The notes under the pieces were generated by a model. The model had not been told where the DNA came from. It worked only from the letters and a program-made list of their open reading frames with translations, and ran no database searches. A stretch of 33,049 bases of DNA, taken from the NCBI GenBank assembly GCA_002695185.1, contig NZOF01000009.1:1-33049 (forward strand), read 5' to 3'. The position numbers and the translations under genes are program-made. Shown here piece by piece: positions 16,735-24,089 of this stretch (within the stretch, counting starts at the first letter, position 1; each line of letters begins with the position of its first letter). This DNA is from Erythrobacter sp. GTDB taxonomy: Bacteria > Pseudomonadota > Alphaproteobacteria > Sphingomonadales > Sphingomonadaceae.

Positions 16735-18114
16735 ATGGGTATCGCCGCTGACCTGTTTCACTCCTCCGATCCCGATAGGGAGACACTGCATCGCCGCATT
16801 ACTCCGACGGACGATCAGCAGGCGGCGCAACAGGAGCGCTGGAACGACCTCGCAGAGGTCTTGAAAGCCAAGCTTAAGGACCAGACGGGACTACCAACTC
16901 GCACACGCCTTCAGGGATCTTACCAATTCAAGACACAGATCCGGCCTCACAACGCCCGTGCCCAATTCGATATCGATCTCGGCTTGTATTTCGAATGGGA
17001 GGGTGAGCCCGAGGACGGTGACCACGAGCCGGAGGGACTCAAAGCGCTGGTTCAGGACGCGCTGCTGGCTTACCATAGCGACGCGGAGAAGGACGCCACG
17101 GGTGTCGAAGATCCGAAGGAGCGCTGCAACCGCATCACGTTCGCGCCCGATTTCCATATCGATGTGCCAAGCTACCATCTGGATGCGGAACGCGATGCAC
17201 GTGCGCTGGCGACCGAGACGCTGGGTTGGGAAGGAAGCGATCCCAAGGCCATCTACGTCTGGTTCAAGGACGAGCAGGAGGACCAAGCACTGCGGACGAA
17301 GGTCCGGCGTCAGGTGCGCTACTTTAAGATGTGGGCGGCATTGACCTTTGTTGAGGGCTCCAGACCGTCCTCTATCCTGCTTACGGTGCTCGTCGCAGAT
17401 GCAGTTCGCGAAATGGATCTGGCTTCGACCGATGATGCCGATCTGTTCGAAAGCATCGCTGCGGTGGTTCATGCACGCCTCGCTGATGGTGCGAAAGTGC
17501 CCAATCCCGTGGACACAGACGAAGACCTCAATCGCCTGTCGGATGAGGAACATGCAGAGTTCGTCGCTCAGCTGGAAACCCTCGTCGACGTCGCCGCGAG
17601 GGCCAATGGCGCGCAGGACAAGTTCACGGCAGCAGAGACATGGACCGAGGCGTTCGGCCATTTCTTCCCGATGCCCGAGGACAACGAGGAGATGGTGGTC
17701 GAGAAAGCAGATACGAGGAATGCGCTCATCCCGTTCCAGTTCGACCCGCAGATATCCATCCTGGCCACACCTAAGAAGAATTCGCATGTGTCCTGGAAAG
17801 GTCTGAACGAGTTGCAGCCCATCCCCAAAGACTGCGACATCGAATTCAGCCTGCAAAATGCGCCCCCCGCCGGATCGAGACTGCGATGGACGGTCCGCAA
17901 CCGCGGCGACGAGGCGGCGGGCGAGAACGATCTGGGTCACCACGCGGGGGACGAGGCCACCATCACGGAGCATTCCGCATACAATGGCGATCATGCGATG
18001 GACCTGACGGTCCTGCTGGGCAATCAAGTGATCGGGCGCCGACGAGTCTGGATCAAGGTGAGAGGCATGGCGGTGCCACCGCGAAACCCGGCTAGAAGGC
18101 GGCACGTTCTCTAG
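16735..18114 (+). CDS. CBASS CD-NTase, cyclic oligonucleotide synthase (SMODS type)
   Basis: This 459-residue protein has the nucleotidyltransferase signature LQGSYQFKTQIRP (Gly61-Ser62), FDIDLG (Asp79, Asp81) and a third acidic residue in FHIDVPSY (Asp143), so the active site looks complete. The helical C-terminal lobe follows to about 320. After it (about 345-450) a beta-rich domain, with NSHVSWKGL and RLRWTVRNRGDEA, resembles the AGS-C sensor domain known to be fused to some SMODS enzymes. On phage infection such enzymes make a cyclic di- or trinucleotide that activates the effector, here CapV. No cap2/cap3 or HORMA/TRIP13 genes follow, so this is the minimal two-gene (type I) layout. The exact product and clade cannot be read from the sequence. 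Confidence 0.88.
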   Translation: MGIAADLFHSSDPDRETLHRRITPTDDQQAAQQERWNDLAEVLKAKLKDQTGLPTRTRLQGSYQFKTQIRPHNARAQFDIDLGLYFEWEGEPEDGDHEPEGLKALVQDALLAYHSDAEKDATGVEDPKERCNRITFAPDFHIDVPSYHLDAERDARALATETLGWEGSDPKAIYVWFKDEQEDQALRTKVRRQVRYFKMWAALTFVEGSRPSSILLTVLVADAVREMDLASTDDADLFESIAAVVHARLADGAKVPNPVDTDEDLNRLSDEEHAEFVAQLETLVDVAARANGAQDKFTAAETWTEAFGHFFPMPEDNEEMVVEKADTRNALIPFQFDPQISILATPKKNSHVSWKGLNELQPIPKDCDIEFSLQNAPPAGSRLRWTVRNRGDEAAGENDLGHHAGDEATITEHSAYNGDHAMDLTVLLGNQVIGRRRVWIKVRGMAVPPRNPARRRHVL

Positions 18115-18187
18115 GCCCACACAAGCCGACTAACGGTCGCCACTCATGCGTCCAATGGCCGGTCAGACCTTGCAAAATTCGGCGATC

Positions 18188-19330
18188 TTAGCCGCTCGTC
18201 AGCCTCGGCAGAGAACGGTCGATTGCGGAGGCCCCATTACACCTCGACAATTTCGTCACGGCCATCGCGAGAGGAGCTGCGACGCCATTGCACGAGACCT
18301 GAAGCAGCTCGTTCAGCCCGTTGGTGCTGGTGAGGTGGATGCTCTCGTAGAGGCATACAGGGATCTGGTAGTTGTTCGCGAACCGTCGGTCAGGGCCGCC
18401 GCTCTTGTTCGGATGTTTCCAGGTGTGGAAGAGGACTGTCGTATCGCCAGGGACCGTCCCTTCTTCGATGAAATTGGAATCCTGCCACACGATCGAAAGC
18501 TGGTCGTAGGAGACTGCACCGACATTGTCGTCGTGGACGACCAACAGGAAATCGGGGAGGAAGAAGAGCGTCTCCTTACCCACGCTCATCGAAGGCGGGG
18601 TAATGTTGCTCTTCAAGATCGTCGGCAGCCCGTAACCGAGAGCGGTTGGGCGCTTGTCCAGCACATGGCTCGCTCCAGCATTGCGCTTCCAAGTCACCAA
18701 ATCATTGACCGCCCCACCGGCATCGACATGCCATTTGCCATGACAGGCCGCGACTCTGTCGAAGGCGTTCGTCATAGCCTCATACGCATTGGCGGCCTCG
18801 TCCTCGAGGTCATACATCAGGACGACCGAACGCCGACTTTCGTCCAGCCAAGCCCCCAAAACCCGGCCTCCGAACGCAACGGCGGCGCCAAGTAGGAAGC
18901 CGATCACCCCTCCGCCGATCGTGGCGAACGCCGCGAACGCGATGCCGCACCACATCAATACGGTCGCTAACCGAGCCGACCGCTGCTTCTCGACCATTGC
19001 GGCGAGCACGTCGGCGAAGCGCGCGTCCTCCATCTCGGCGACGGCGCCGGAGGATACGGCAACCATATCGACTCTTGAGACCGCCTCAGGCTCCCTGTCG
19101 TGCGCTGCAGGAGGCTCGCTGGACACGCGCCTTTCGCCATATCGAGCCGATCGCGATGCGTTGAGGGTCTTACGGTAATAGAGGCCGCCGCGACCTGCAT
19201 GCACGTAGTGACCGCGCGGGCCTGTTCCGAGCCGGAAGCCACGCACCCCCACGGATAGGCCGACGCCTCCCTTGGAGAAATTGAAGCGAAACGGACCCGC
19301 GCTCACCGACTTCCTGATGTAGAACGGCAT
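18188..19330 (-). CDS. DUF4236 membrane protein
   Basis: This 380-residue protein opens with a clear DUF4236 domain (about 1-55): MPFYIRKS, FRFNFSKGGVGLSVG, GFRLGTGPRG, and Tyr/Gly-rich YVHAGRGGLYYRKTL. A linker follows, then a hydrophobic segment that can form two membrane helices (about 142-178, WCGIAFAAF and GFLLGAAVAFGG). The remaining half (about 185-370) looks like a soluble domain. DUF4236 has no established function. The gene is convergent with the CBASS operon (73-base gap), and its ATG lies three bases after the stop of the thermonuclease relic, so those two were probably one transcript. It is not an obvious part of CBASS. Confidence 0.75.
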   Translation of the reverse strand: MPFYIRKSVSAGPFRFNFSKGGVGLSVGVRGFRLGTGPRGHYVHAGRGGLYYRKTLNASRSARYGERRVSSEPPAAHDREPEAVSRVDMVAVSSGAVAEMEDARFADVLAAMVEKQRSARLATVLMWCGIAFAAFATIGGGVIGFLLGAAVAFGGRVLGAWLDESRRSVVLMYDLEDEAANAYEAMTNAFDRVAACHGKWHVDAGGAVNDLVTWKRNAGASHVLDKRPTALGYGLPTILKSNITPPSMSVGKETLFFLPDFLLVVHDDNVGAVSYDQLSIVWQDSNFIEEGTVPGDTTVLFHTWKHPNKSGGPDRRFANNYQIPVCLYESIHLTSTNGLNELLQVSCNGVAAPLAMAVTKLSRCNGASAIDRSLPRLTSG

Positions 19331-19333
19331 GCC

Positions 19334-19908
19334 CTACTCGCACCCGACGCCGTCGCCATCCCGATCGAGATGGCGGGCGTAGCCCGGGTCCCCCCTACGA
19401 ACAGGAGCCGCTCCTGCAGCGCGCGCCGCCGTGCAATTGGCGTAGTAAATCTCAACCCTTGTCGGCTGACGCGGCTCAGCCTGCGTGGCGCGCGCGCGGT
19501 GGCAATGCCGTCCTCCGCTTTTGCGATCGGCCCACTCCCTCAGCGCCATTCGTGCCTCCCCAATACCGGTCCGACCGATCGGCCCAACCTCCGCGCACCA
19601 TAGCACAGGATAGATCGCCGGACCTCGGCAAAACACACAATGCGCCTGTTCGCTCGTCTCCTGCAGAGTCGGTCGAAACCCCTCGCATCGCGAGGGCCTG
19701 TCAACAGGACATGCCCGTGACGCCCGACGCCAGTGGGAGGGCCGATCAACTCGACCGGTGCGTTTCTCGCCGTGATCGCGCCTGCCGTGAGGCAAGGATG
19801 GCCGGCGGACCGGGAGCCGTCGAGTTCGCGGGCAGCGATGCCCGCAAGCCGGATAGGCGGGCTTTCGCCTGGGCACGAACGCCGCCGCGAGAACGACAGT
19901 CGAACTTC
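19334..19908 (-). pseudogene. Frameshifted thermonuclease with C-terminal excalibur domain
   Basis: Pieces of one protein are spread over three minus-strand frames. Nearest the 5' end, KARLSG in one frame and IRLAGIAARELDG (from 19854) in another match the RLAGI(D)A segment of SNase-like thermonucleases. Then DLSCAMVRGGWADRSDRYWGG is in the next frame (19476-19688). Finally VEIYYANCTAARAAGAAP, RGDPGYARHLDRDGDGVGCE in the third frame is a full excalibur calcium-binding domain ending at 19334. At least two frame changes are needed to join them, so the gene is broken, unless the assembly has indels. Intact relatives in sphingomonads carry the nuclease part first. It lies directly upstream of the DUF4236 gene. 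Confidence 0.6.
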
Positions 19909-20118
19909 TTACCAATCCTGTGAGGACACGGCCTCACCCTATCGGACGACGCCTAGTGACCTAGCCTGATGAAGCGCGAGACGGACCGCGAGAGGCCGCG
20001 GCGGACTCGCTCCACCATTCCCGCACCTTGAAGTCACGAACCTGCACCGAGAGCAGAACGTGTGAGGGCGCACTGGAGGAAAAGTGACGTGGGAGTTTAA
20101 CTAAGGAGAGGAAAAATA
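19909..20118. other. Intergenic leader of the first degenerate TnsB-like gene
   Basis: No gene is supported here. The stretch ends with a strong ribosome binding site (AAGGAGAGGA, 20103-20112) 6 bases before ATG 20119. No repeats shared with the tnsA upstream region were seen, and no clear promoter boxes. Confidence 0.4.
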
Positions 20119-21054
20119 ATGGGTTACGACCTGACGGACATCGATCCTCACCGACGCGGAGAGATACTCAGGCGGTTAGAGGCAATCGAAAGGTTCAACG
20201 CCAATCCTGGCCGCGCCACAGCCAAGCGCGAGGCTGAAGGCATCGGGATGAGCCCCAGCGCCTTCTATGGTCTGGTGAAGGCCTGGAACCTCCACCGAGA
20301 TGCCGCCAAGCTACCCGGTGCCCGGCATCGCAGACGTAGCCACGCTGTTGACCCCACCTTGTCAAAGCTGATCAGCCAGGTCGCTGCGCAGAATCCCGGC
20401 GCGCGAGCAGGAGACATCATATTCCTCGTGCGACAGGCGGCGGCAGGACGCGATATTGACCTTCCCACCGACCAGACGATCGGCAATCATCTTCGCAGGC
20501 TCCGGAAAGGCTCGGTTCCGGCGATGCCGGACGTCAGCCATTTCGTCGATAGGTGTCTCTGGGACGTTCCTGTCGTCGCGGATAACGGAGACATCGTCCG
20601 TCCCGTTGCGACACTGGTCGTCGATCGGAAGGTCTCGACGCCAGTTGGTGTGCATCTCGGATTGGAAATGCATGGAGCGCACGGCGCCAAACACGCGCTG
20701 CTGGACGCCATCGCCAATGACGCATTCGAACCTGGTAGCGTGGTGTTAGTGGATCGAGAATCCGACAGGTGCTGGCGCGCCGTCGAGGAGATGGTGGCAG
20801 GTGCCGGAATAACCATCGAGGGCTTGGCCGAACCCCCTGGCACGGCAGGCAGAGACGCAGGCGCATTCCGCAGAAGGGGCAATGGCCGCTCGATCCTTTC
20901 TACGGTCGGTCGCTTTCTCGCCGGCCATCCGATCAAGGTGATTTCGGTGAAGGCGATGGATCGCCCATTGCAAGAGATCCCGCCCATGACGCTCGACGAG
21001 GCGGCGAAGATCCTGCGTGGGAGGCTGATGCGCGCCCGATCCCGCCGCCGTTAG
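20119..21054 (+). CDS. Degenerate TnsB/Mu-transposase-like protein (HTH + RNase H-like region)
   Basis: This 311-residue protein begins with a helical N-terminus and an HTH (IGMSPSAFYGLVKAW, about 42-56), then a second helical DNA-binding-like region (about 75-130, ending NHLRRLRK). The rest resembles a Mu/TnsB integrase core. CLWDVPVV (Asp149) matches the first catalytic strand and VVLVDRESDR (Asp212) the second. At the third site GRSILSTVG (255-264) stands where active TnsB has the Glu (LERWFGTLK). The last 40 residues match the C-terminal helix of the other copy (MTLDEAAKILRG). I infer a catalytically dead relative kept for DNA binding or regulation. Start supported by AAGGAG. It may be a regulator or a decayed transposase; no function is shown. 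Confidence 0.5.
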   Translation: MGYDLTDIDPHRRGEILRRLEAIERFNANPGRATAKREAEGIGMSPSAFYGLVKAWNLHRDAAKLPGARHRRRSHAVDPTLSKLISQVAAQNPGARAGDIIFLVRQAAAGRDIDLPTDQTIGNHLRRLRKGSVPAMPDVSHFVDRCLWDVPVVADNGDIVRPVATLVVDRKVSTPVGVHLGLEMHGAHGAKHALLDAIANDAFEPGSVVLVDRESDRCWRAVEEMVAGAGITIEGLAEPPGTAGRDAGAFRRRGNGRSILSTVGRFLAGHPIKVISVKAMDRPLQEIPPMTLDEAAKILRGRLMRARSRRR

Positions 21055-21142
21055 CCATACGATCAATACCTGATCACCATCAGTCCCGAAAAGGCCGCGC
21101 AGCGGCTCGTCGGGTTGGTCGAGGGAGAGGCCGGGACAAACT

Positions 21143-21421
21143 TTGAGTGCGGAAAAATCTACGACGGCCTGGATCCGTGTCGAAGGTATGCTGACGATGA
21201 TCCTGGGGTTCTACTACGGGATGATGGCTCTGCAGGACGTGAGGGCCTTCTTTCGCGCAACCGTCTACGGTCGACTGGCGGTTCCCGTGTTCTTCACGGG
21301 GTTCGTCGTCTCCGGCTTGGCACCGCCCATCCTGATCCTGATGGGTGTCGTGGATGTCCTTGGAGCGATCTGGAAAGCCTGGGCGCTTACCACTGACGGG
21401 AGAAGCAGGGCAAAGGACTGA
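21143..21421 (+). CDS. Small two-helix membrane protein
   Basis: The product has up to 92 residues (TTG 21143; ATG 21188 would give 77). Two hydrophobic segments flank a basic loop: GMLTMILGFYYGMMALQDV (15-33), then RAFFRATVYGRLAVP, then a long hydrophobic run to about 80 (VFFTGFVVSGLAPPILILMG, VVDVLGAIWKAWAL). The loop pattern FFR-TVYGR and the LAPP motif are familiar from small uncharacterised proteobacterial membrane proteins, so I think it is a real gene or a recent remnant. It lies between two convergent transposase-like genes and has no obvious link to them. The remaining gap to 21555 shows nothing I can support. Confidence 0.5.
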   Translation: MSAEKSTTAWIRVEGMLTMILGFYYGMMALQDVRAFFRATVYGRLAVPVFFTGFVVSGLAPPILILMGVVDVLGAIWKAWALTTDGRSRAKD

Positions 21422-21555
21422 CCGAGGTAAAAGAGGCAACAGCGCAACCCACGTCGTCGGATGAGGCCTTCGTGGGGACCACGACCGAGTGGACCTCGCC
21501 CTCGGGAGGGCCTGACGATACAGCGAAAAGCCTTTCGCCTACGAGGCGCCCCGGA

Positions 21556-22728
21556 TCACGCGGCTGGACCCGAACCTGCCGAGGGCTGAACGGACGAAAG
21601 CTGGGCCTCGATTAGCGCAAGGGTTGCGTCGATCGAACCCCGATCTCTTCCAGGCGATACGGTGTCCAGCCCAGAGCTTCGGATACGGGCCAGGATCGGC
21701 TCGTTCCAATGGCGGATCTCAGCTTCGACGAGGGCTTCGATGTCCTCCATGGACATCGGAACCGTGAACGGCCCCTCGATCTTTCCGGGCACGCCGGTGT
21801 GGGGCATCGTATAAGCCGACTTGAGCTCGATCCGCCCAATCTTGCGACCCACGACGGAGACCAAGCGCTGCCCGAAGCGACGTTCGCCGCTCGCGATATA
21901 GGCGATCGGCGCAACGCGTGACCTAAAGCCCTTCGCCGCCTCCAAGGATATGTCCGGGGCGACGACTGTCGCCACTCCATCGGTTTCTCGAACCACATCG
22001 AGTCCATCCTCCCTCAGGACGGTTCTAGCTTTCCTGATCGCTCCTTCCAGCGCCGTCCACATTTCTTCTCGCCGTGCCACCTTGGCCGCCAGCACCAATC
22101 CACTTGCTTGATCGACGACAAAGCCGGCGAGCGGCACCTCGGCAGGTTCGGTCCCGGCAACGATGATACCGAGAGCGCATAGGTCGACCAGCAGACGGCG
22201 TCCGTAGCTCTTCTGCAGGGCTTCGGGCAGCAACGACAGCTCCTGCCGCATCCTGCGCACAAGCTTGACCAATGTCTGCTGTTCGGGAGCGTCGGGGTCG
22301 GCGTCTCGAACGAACCTGGCCACCTGACCGTTCGACATCGATCCGTCGTTCAGGAGAATTTCGCGCACAAGACCCAACAGGGGTGGGTGAGCGCCATCCT
22401 CACCGGATGCCACTTCGCGAATGCTTGCGCGGCTGATTTCGGAGCCACGGGCGGAACGTGTCGCGTAAGGTGCGACAGAGACTATGGATGGACTCCGCTC
22501 CCACCGCTTCCTCAACTTGTGAAATGCGCTGCGCGCCATCCCCGCTGCCTCTCCGGCTTCCACCACGCCGACCGCTCCTTCATCCAACGCCAGCAAGGCG
22601 GACAACCGGCGAAGAGTGGCCGAACGCCGATCCTCCGGCATCGTCCTGAGAAGAAGGGCGTCCGAGTCCGATAAGTTTTTCAACCACTTGGAGGCTCGGG
22701 GATCGCAGCTCTGCCGTCCTTCAGCCAT
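21556..22728 (-). CDS. Second degenerate TnsB/Mu-transposase-like protein
   Basis: This 390-residue protein resembles the plus-strand protein at 20119 in layout. An HTH-like segment GMARSAFHKLRKRW lies near 64-77, helical DNA-binding-like parts run to about 175, then an integrase-like core. LLVDLCALGII (Asp182) fits the first catalytic strand and SGERRFGQRLVSVVG (Glu282) the GERxxG/LERWFG third site. The middle acidic residue is not convincing (VVRETDG). The end (SMEDIEALVEAEIRHWNE) matches the C-terminal helix of Mu-type transposases, as does MTLDEAAKILRG in the other copy. So the two paralogues have lost different catalytic positions. It diverges from tnsA over a 114-base region with direct repeats and may regulate it; alternatively it is a decayed transposase. 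Confidence 0.5.
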   Translation of the reverse strand: MAEGRQSCDPRASKWLKNLSDSDALLLRTMPEDRRSATLRRLSALLALDEGAVGVVEAGEAAGMARSAFHKLRKRWERSPSIVSVAPYATRSARGSEISRASIREVASGEDGAHPPLLGLVREILLNDGSMSNGQVARFVRDADPDAPEQQTLVKLVRRMRQELSLLPEALQKSYGRRLLVDLCALGIIVAGTEPAEVPLAGFVVDQASGLVLAAKVARREEMWTALEGAIRKARTVLREDGLDVVRETDGVATVVAPDISLEAAKGFRSRVAPIAYIASGERRFGQRLVSVVGRKIGRIELKSAYTMPHTGVPGKIEGPFTVPMSMEDIEALVEAEIRHWNEPILARIRSSGLDTVSPGRDRGSIDATLALIEAQLSSVQPSAGSGPAA

Positions 22729-22730
22729 GG

Positions 22731-22757
22731 ATGTCCTGTATAACCGTCATCAAATAT
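22731..22757. repeat. 27-base direct repeat, copy 1 (divergent region)
   Basis: ATGTCCTGTATAACCGTCAT followed by CAAATAT matches copy 2 at 22799 in 22 of 27 positions, same orientation, with start points 68 bases apart. Copy 1 begins two bases upstream of the start codon of the minus-strand TnsB-like gene. It is a candidate TnsB-type or regulator binding site. Confidence 0.55.
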
Positions 22758-22769
22758 GCACGCATAGAG

Positions 22770-22798
22770 TTGACATAATACAGCGTGACCCATAAATC
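22770..22798 (+). promoter_or_regulatory. Candidate promoter for the tns operon
   Basis: A consensus -35 TTGACA (22770-22775) is followed after 17 bases by the weak -10 TAAATC (22793-22798). CATAAA after 15 bases is an alternative. The site lies between the two direct repeats and points at tnsA. The -35 is strong and the -10 poor. Confidence 0.35.
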
Positions 22799-22825
22799 AT
22801 GTCCTCAATAATCATCATCAAATAA
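22799..22825. repeat. 27-base direct repeat, copy 2 (upstream of tnsA)
   Basis: ATGTCCTCAATAATCATCAT followed by CAAATAA is 22/27 identical to copy 1, in the same orientation. It ends just before the ribosome binding site of tnsA, so a protein bound here could block tns expression or mark an element end. Confidence 0.55.
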
Positions 22826-22830
22826 TATGT

Positions 22831-22836
22831 GAGGAA
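22831..22836 (+). promoter_or_regulatory. Ribosome binding site deciding the tnsA start
   Basis: GAGGAA lies six bases before ATG 22843 and directly against ATG 22837, so the second ATG is the better start. Confidence 0.5.
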
Positions 22837-22842
22837 ATGGAC

Positions 22843-23766
22843 ATGCCTGATCACGAGATGCAAACACCCGCGATCGAGATCCCCGATCTCCTCGATACCG
22901 TCACCGTCGCGCGGAGCCCCGAAAGCCGTCGTAAGGAGGCGCCGGGATACGACACGTGGGCCGACCGGGGAGCGCCCTTCGTCCTGACCCAGGCTGTGGC
23001 CCGAGGCACGCTGCGGTGTGACGACGAGGGAAATCCCCTCGTGAGGATCAGATCGGTCAAGCCGCTGCAGGCGATCACATTCCACAGGAAGCGGCTGGGA
23101 AGTTTCTCCGGCCTAGATCCCCATGGGGGGCGCAGCATGTCGGGGGTCGGGCCGAACGAACTGGCAAAGGTGAAGGATCTGGTCGTCAGCCATACGGCCG
23201 TCGAACACGCAATGCAGTCGCTTGTGTTCGAACTGCCGGATGGCTCGCTCTACACGCCGGACTGTCACTACCTCGACAGCAGGCTCGGAATCGTCATCAG
23301 CGAACTGAAGACCAGCGCATCCTACTTCTACGTCGACCCGGTCTACCGGGCGACGATCGCGATCGCGGAGGACGCCTCGGCGGCGGCGGGGTATACGTTC
23401 GATCGGGAGACAGGGGCTTGCGTTCGGGGATCTGGAAGGCGCCGGAAGAACGTAGACTATGTCTACAAACATCGCTTCACGGACTATTCGCCCGATCAGG
23501 AAAATCGGGTCCGCGCAGGACTGGCGGACGGTGACCTCCGTGTAATGGGCGACCTCGTTCCCATGCTCGGCCCCAATCTCGGCGCCGCGCTCGGCCGCGC
23601 CGCCGCGATGCTGTGCAACAGGGTCTTGGGCTTCGAACTCGACGGGCGGTTGGAAGCCGATACGACCGTCTTCCCCGTGGCAATGCCTCGGCCGTTCATC
23701 GATATCCACAGCATCGACGTAACCGTCCCCGTGAACCGTTCCCTCTTCGCCGGGCTCGGCACATGA
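22843..23766 (+). CDS. tnsA: TnsA-like transposon end-cleaving endonuclease
   Basis: The product has 307 residues. The central part carries the TnsA nuclease pattern: VEHAMQ (Glu121), LYTPDCH (Asp140) and VISELKTS (Glu154, Lys156), which fits the E..D..(Q/E)xK active site of TnsA, a restriction-type fold. In Tn7-like elements TnsA cuts the 5' ends so that the element is excised cleanly rather than forming cointegrates, acting together with TnsB. The N-terminal 100 residues and the C-terminal part (about 200-307) are less conserved; the latter likely holds the TnsC-contacting region. It starts the tns operon and overlaps the next small ORF by four bases (ATGA). The assignment rests on motif plus the tnsB-tnsC-tniQ context. 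Confidence 0.8.
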   Translation: MPDHEMQTPAIEIPDLLDTVTVARSPESRRKEAPGYDTWADRGAPFVLTQAVARGTLRCDDEGNPLVRIRSVKPLQAITFHRKRLGSFSGLDPHGGRSMSGVGPNELAKVKDLVVSHTAVEHAMQSLVFELPDGSLYTPDCHYLDSRLGIVISELKTSASYFYVDPVYRATIAIAEDASAAAGYTFDRETGACVRGSGRRRKNVDYVYKHRFTDYSPDQENRVRAGLADGDLRVMGDLVPMLGPNLGAALGRAAAMLCNRVLGFELDGRLEADTTVFPVAMPRPFIDIHSIDVTVPVNRSLFAGLGT

Positions 23767-24089
23767 TGATCCGAGCACGCTCGCCATGCCGCCCCATGGC
23801 CCGAAGCACCGTCGCTCGCGACCATGTCACCATCGGGCCGCCAGAGCACTACCGCAACATCAACCCCATGAATCCCAGCGACGGTTCCCGCCGGTCGGAG
23901 ACCCGTTCAACCGTGGCCACGGCTCCGGTCCGCCGCCGCAAGGCACATCGCTCCGCGCTCGTGAAGAATGACTTCACCGCGGATGGACTCTCCCTGCTCT
24001 TCTGGAGCGAAACCGATCTCGACAAGGGCGAAATCTACGCCCGCCTGGTCGAGCACTACGAAAAGGAACTCGGCCATGTTCATCGATGA
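23763..24089 (+). CDS. Small unknown protein between tnsA and tnsB
   Basis: This 108-residue protein has a basic, disordered-looking N-terminal half (many Arg, Ser, Pro) and an acidic, helical C-terminus (FWSETDLDKGEIYARLVEHYEKELG). No family was recognised. Its ATG overlaps the tnsA stop by four bases and its end overlaps the tnsB start by 14 bases. This coupling is the best evidence that it is translated. It may help TnsA-TnsB assembly or DNA binding, but this is a guess. A false start inside the operon cannot be excluded. Confidence 0.5.
   Translation: MMIRARSPCRPMARSTVARDHVTIGPPEHYRNINPMNPSDGSRRSETRSTVATAPVRRRKAHRSALVKNDFTADGLSLLFWSETDLDKGEIYARLVEHYEKELGHVHR

Noticed and set aside
16891..18120. 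Open frame of 409 codons opposite the CD-NTase gene
   Set aside because: Shadow frame without recognisable domains; the plus strand has the full CD-NTase active site.
22731..22825. CRISPR-like array
   Set aside because: Only two repeats, five mismatches, and a 41-base interval; no cas gene is present anywhere in the window.
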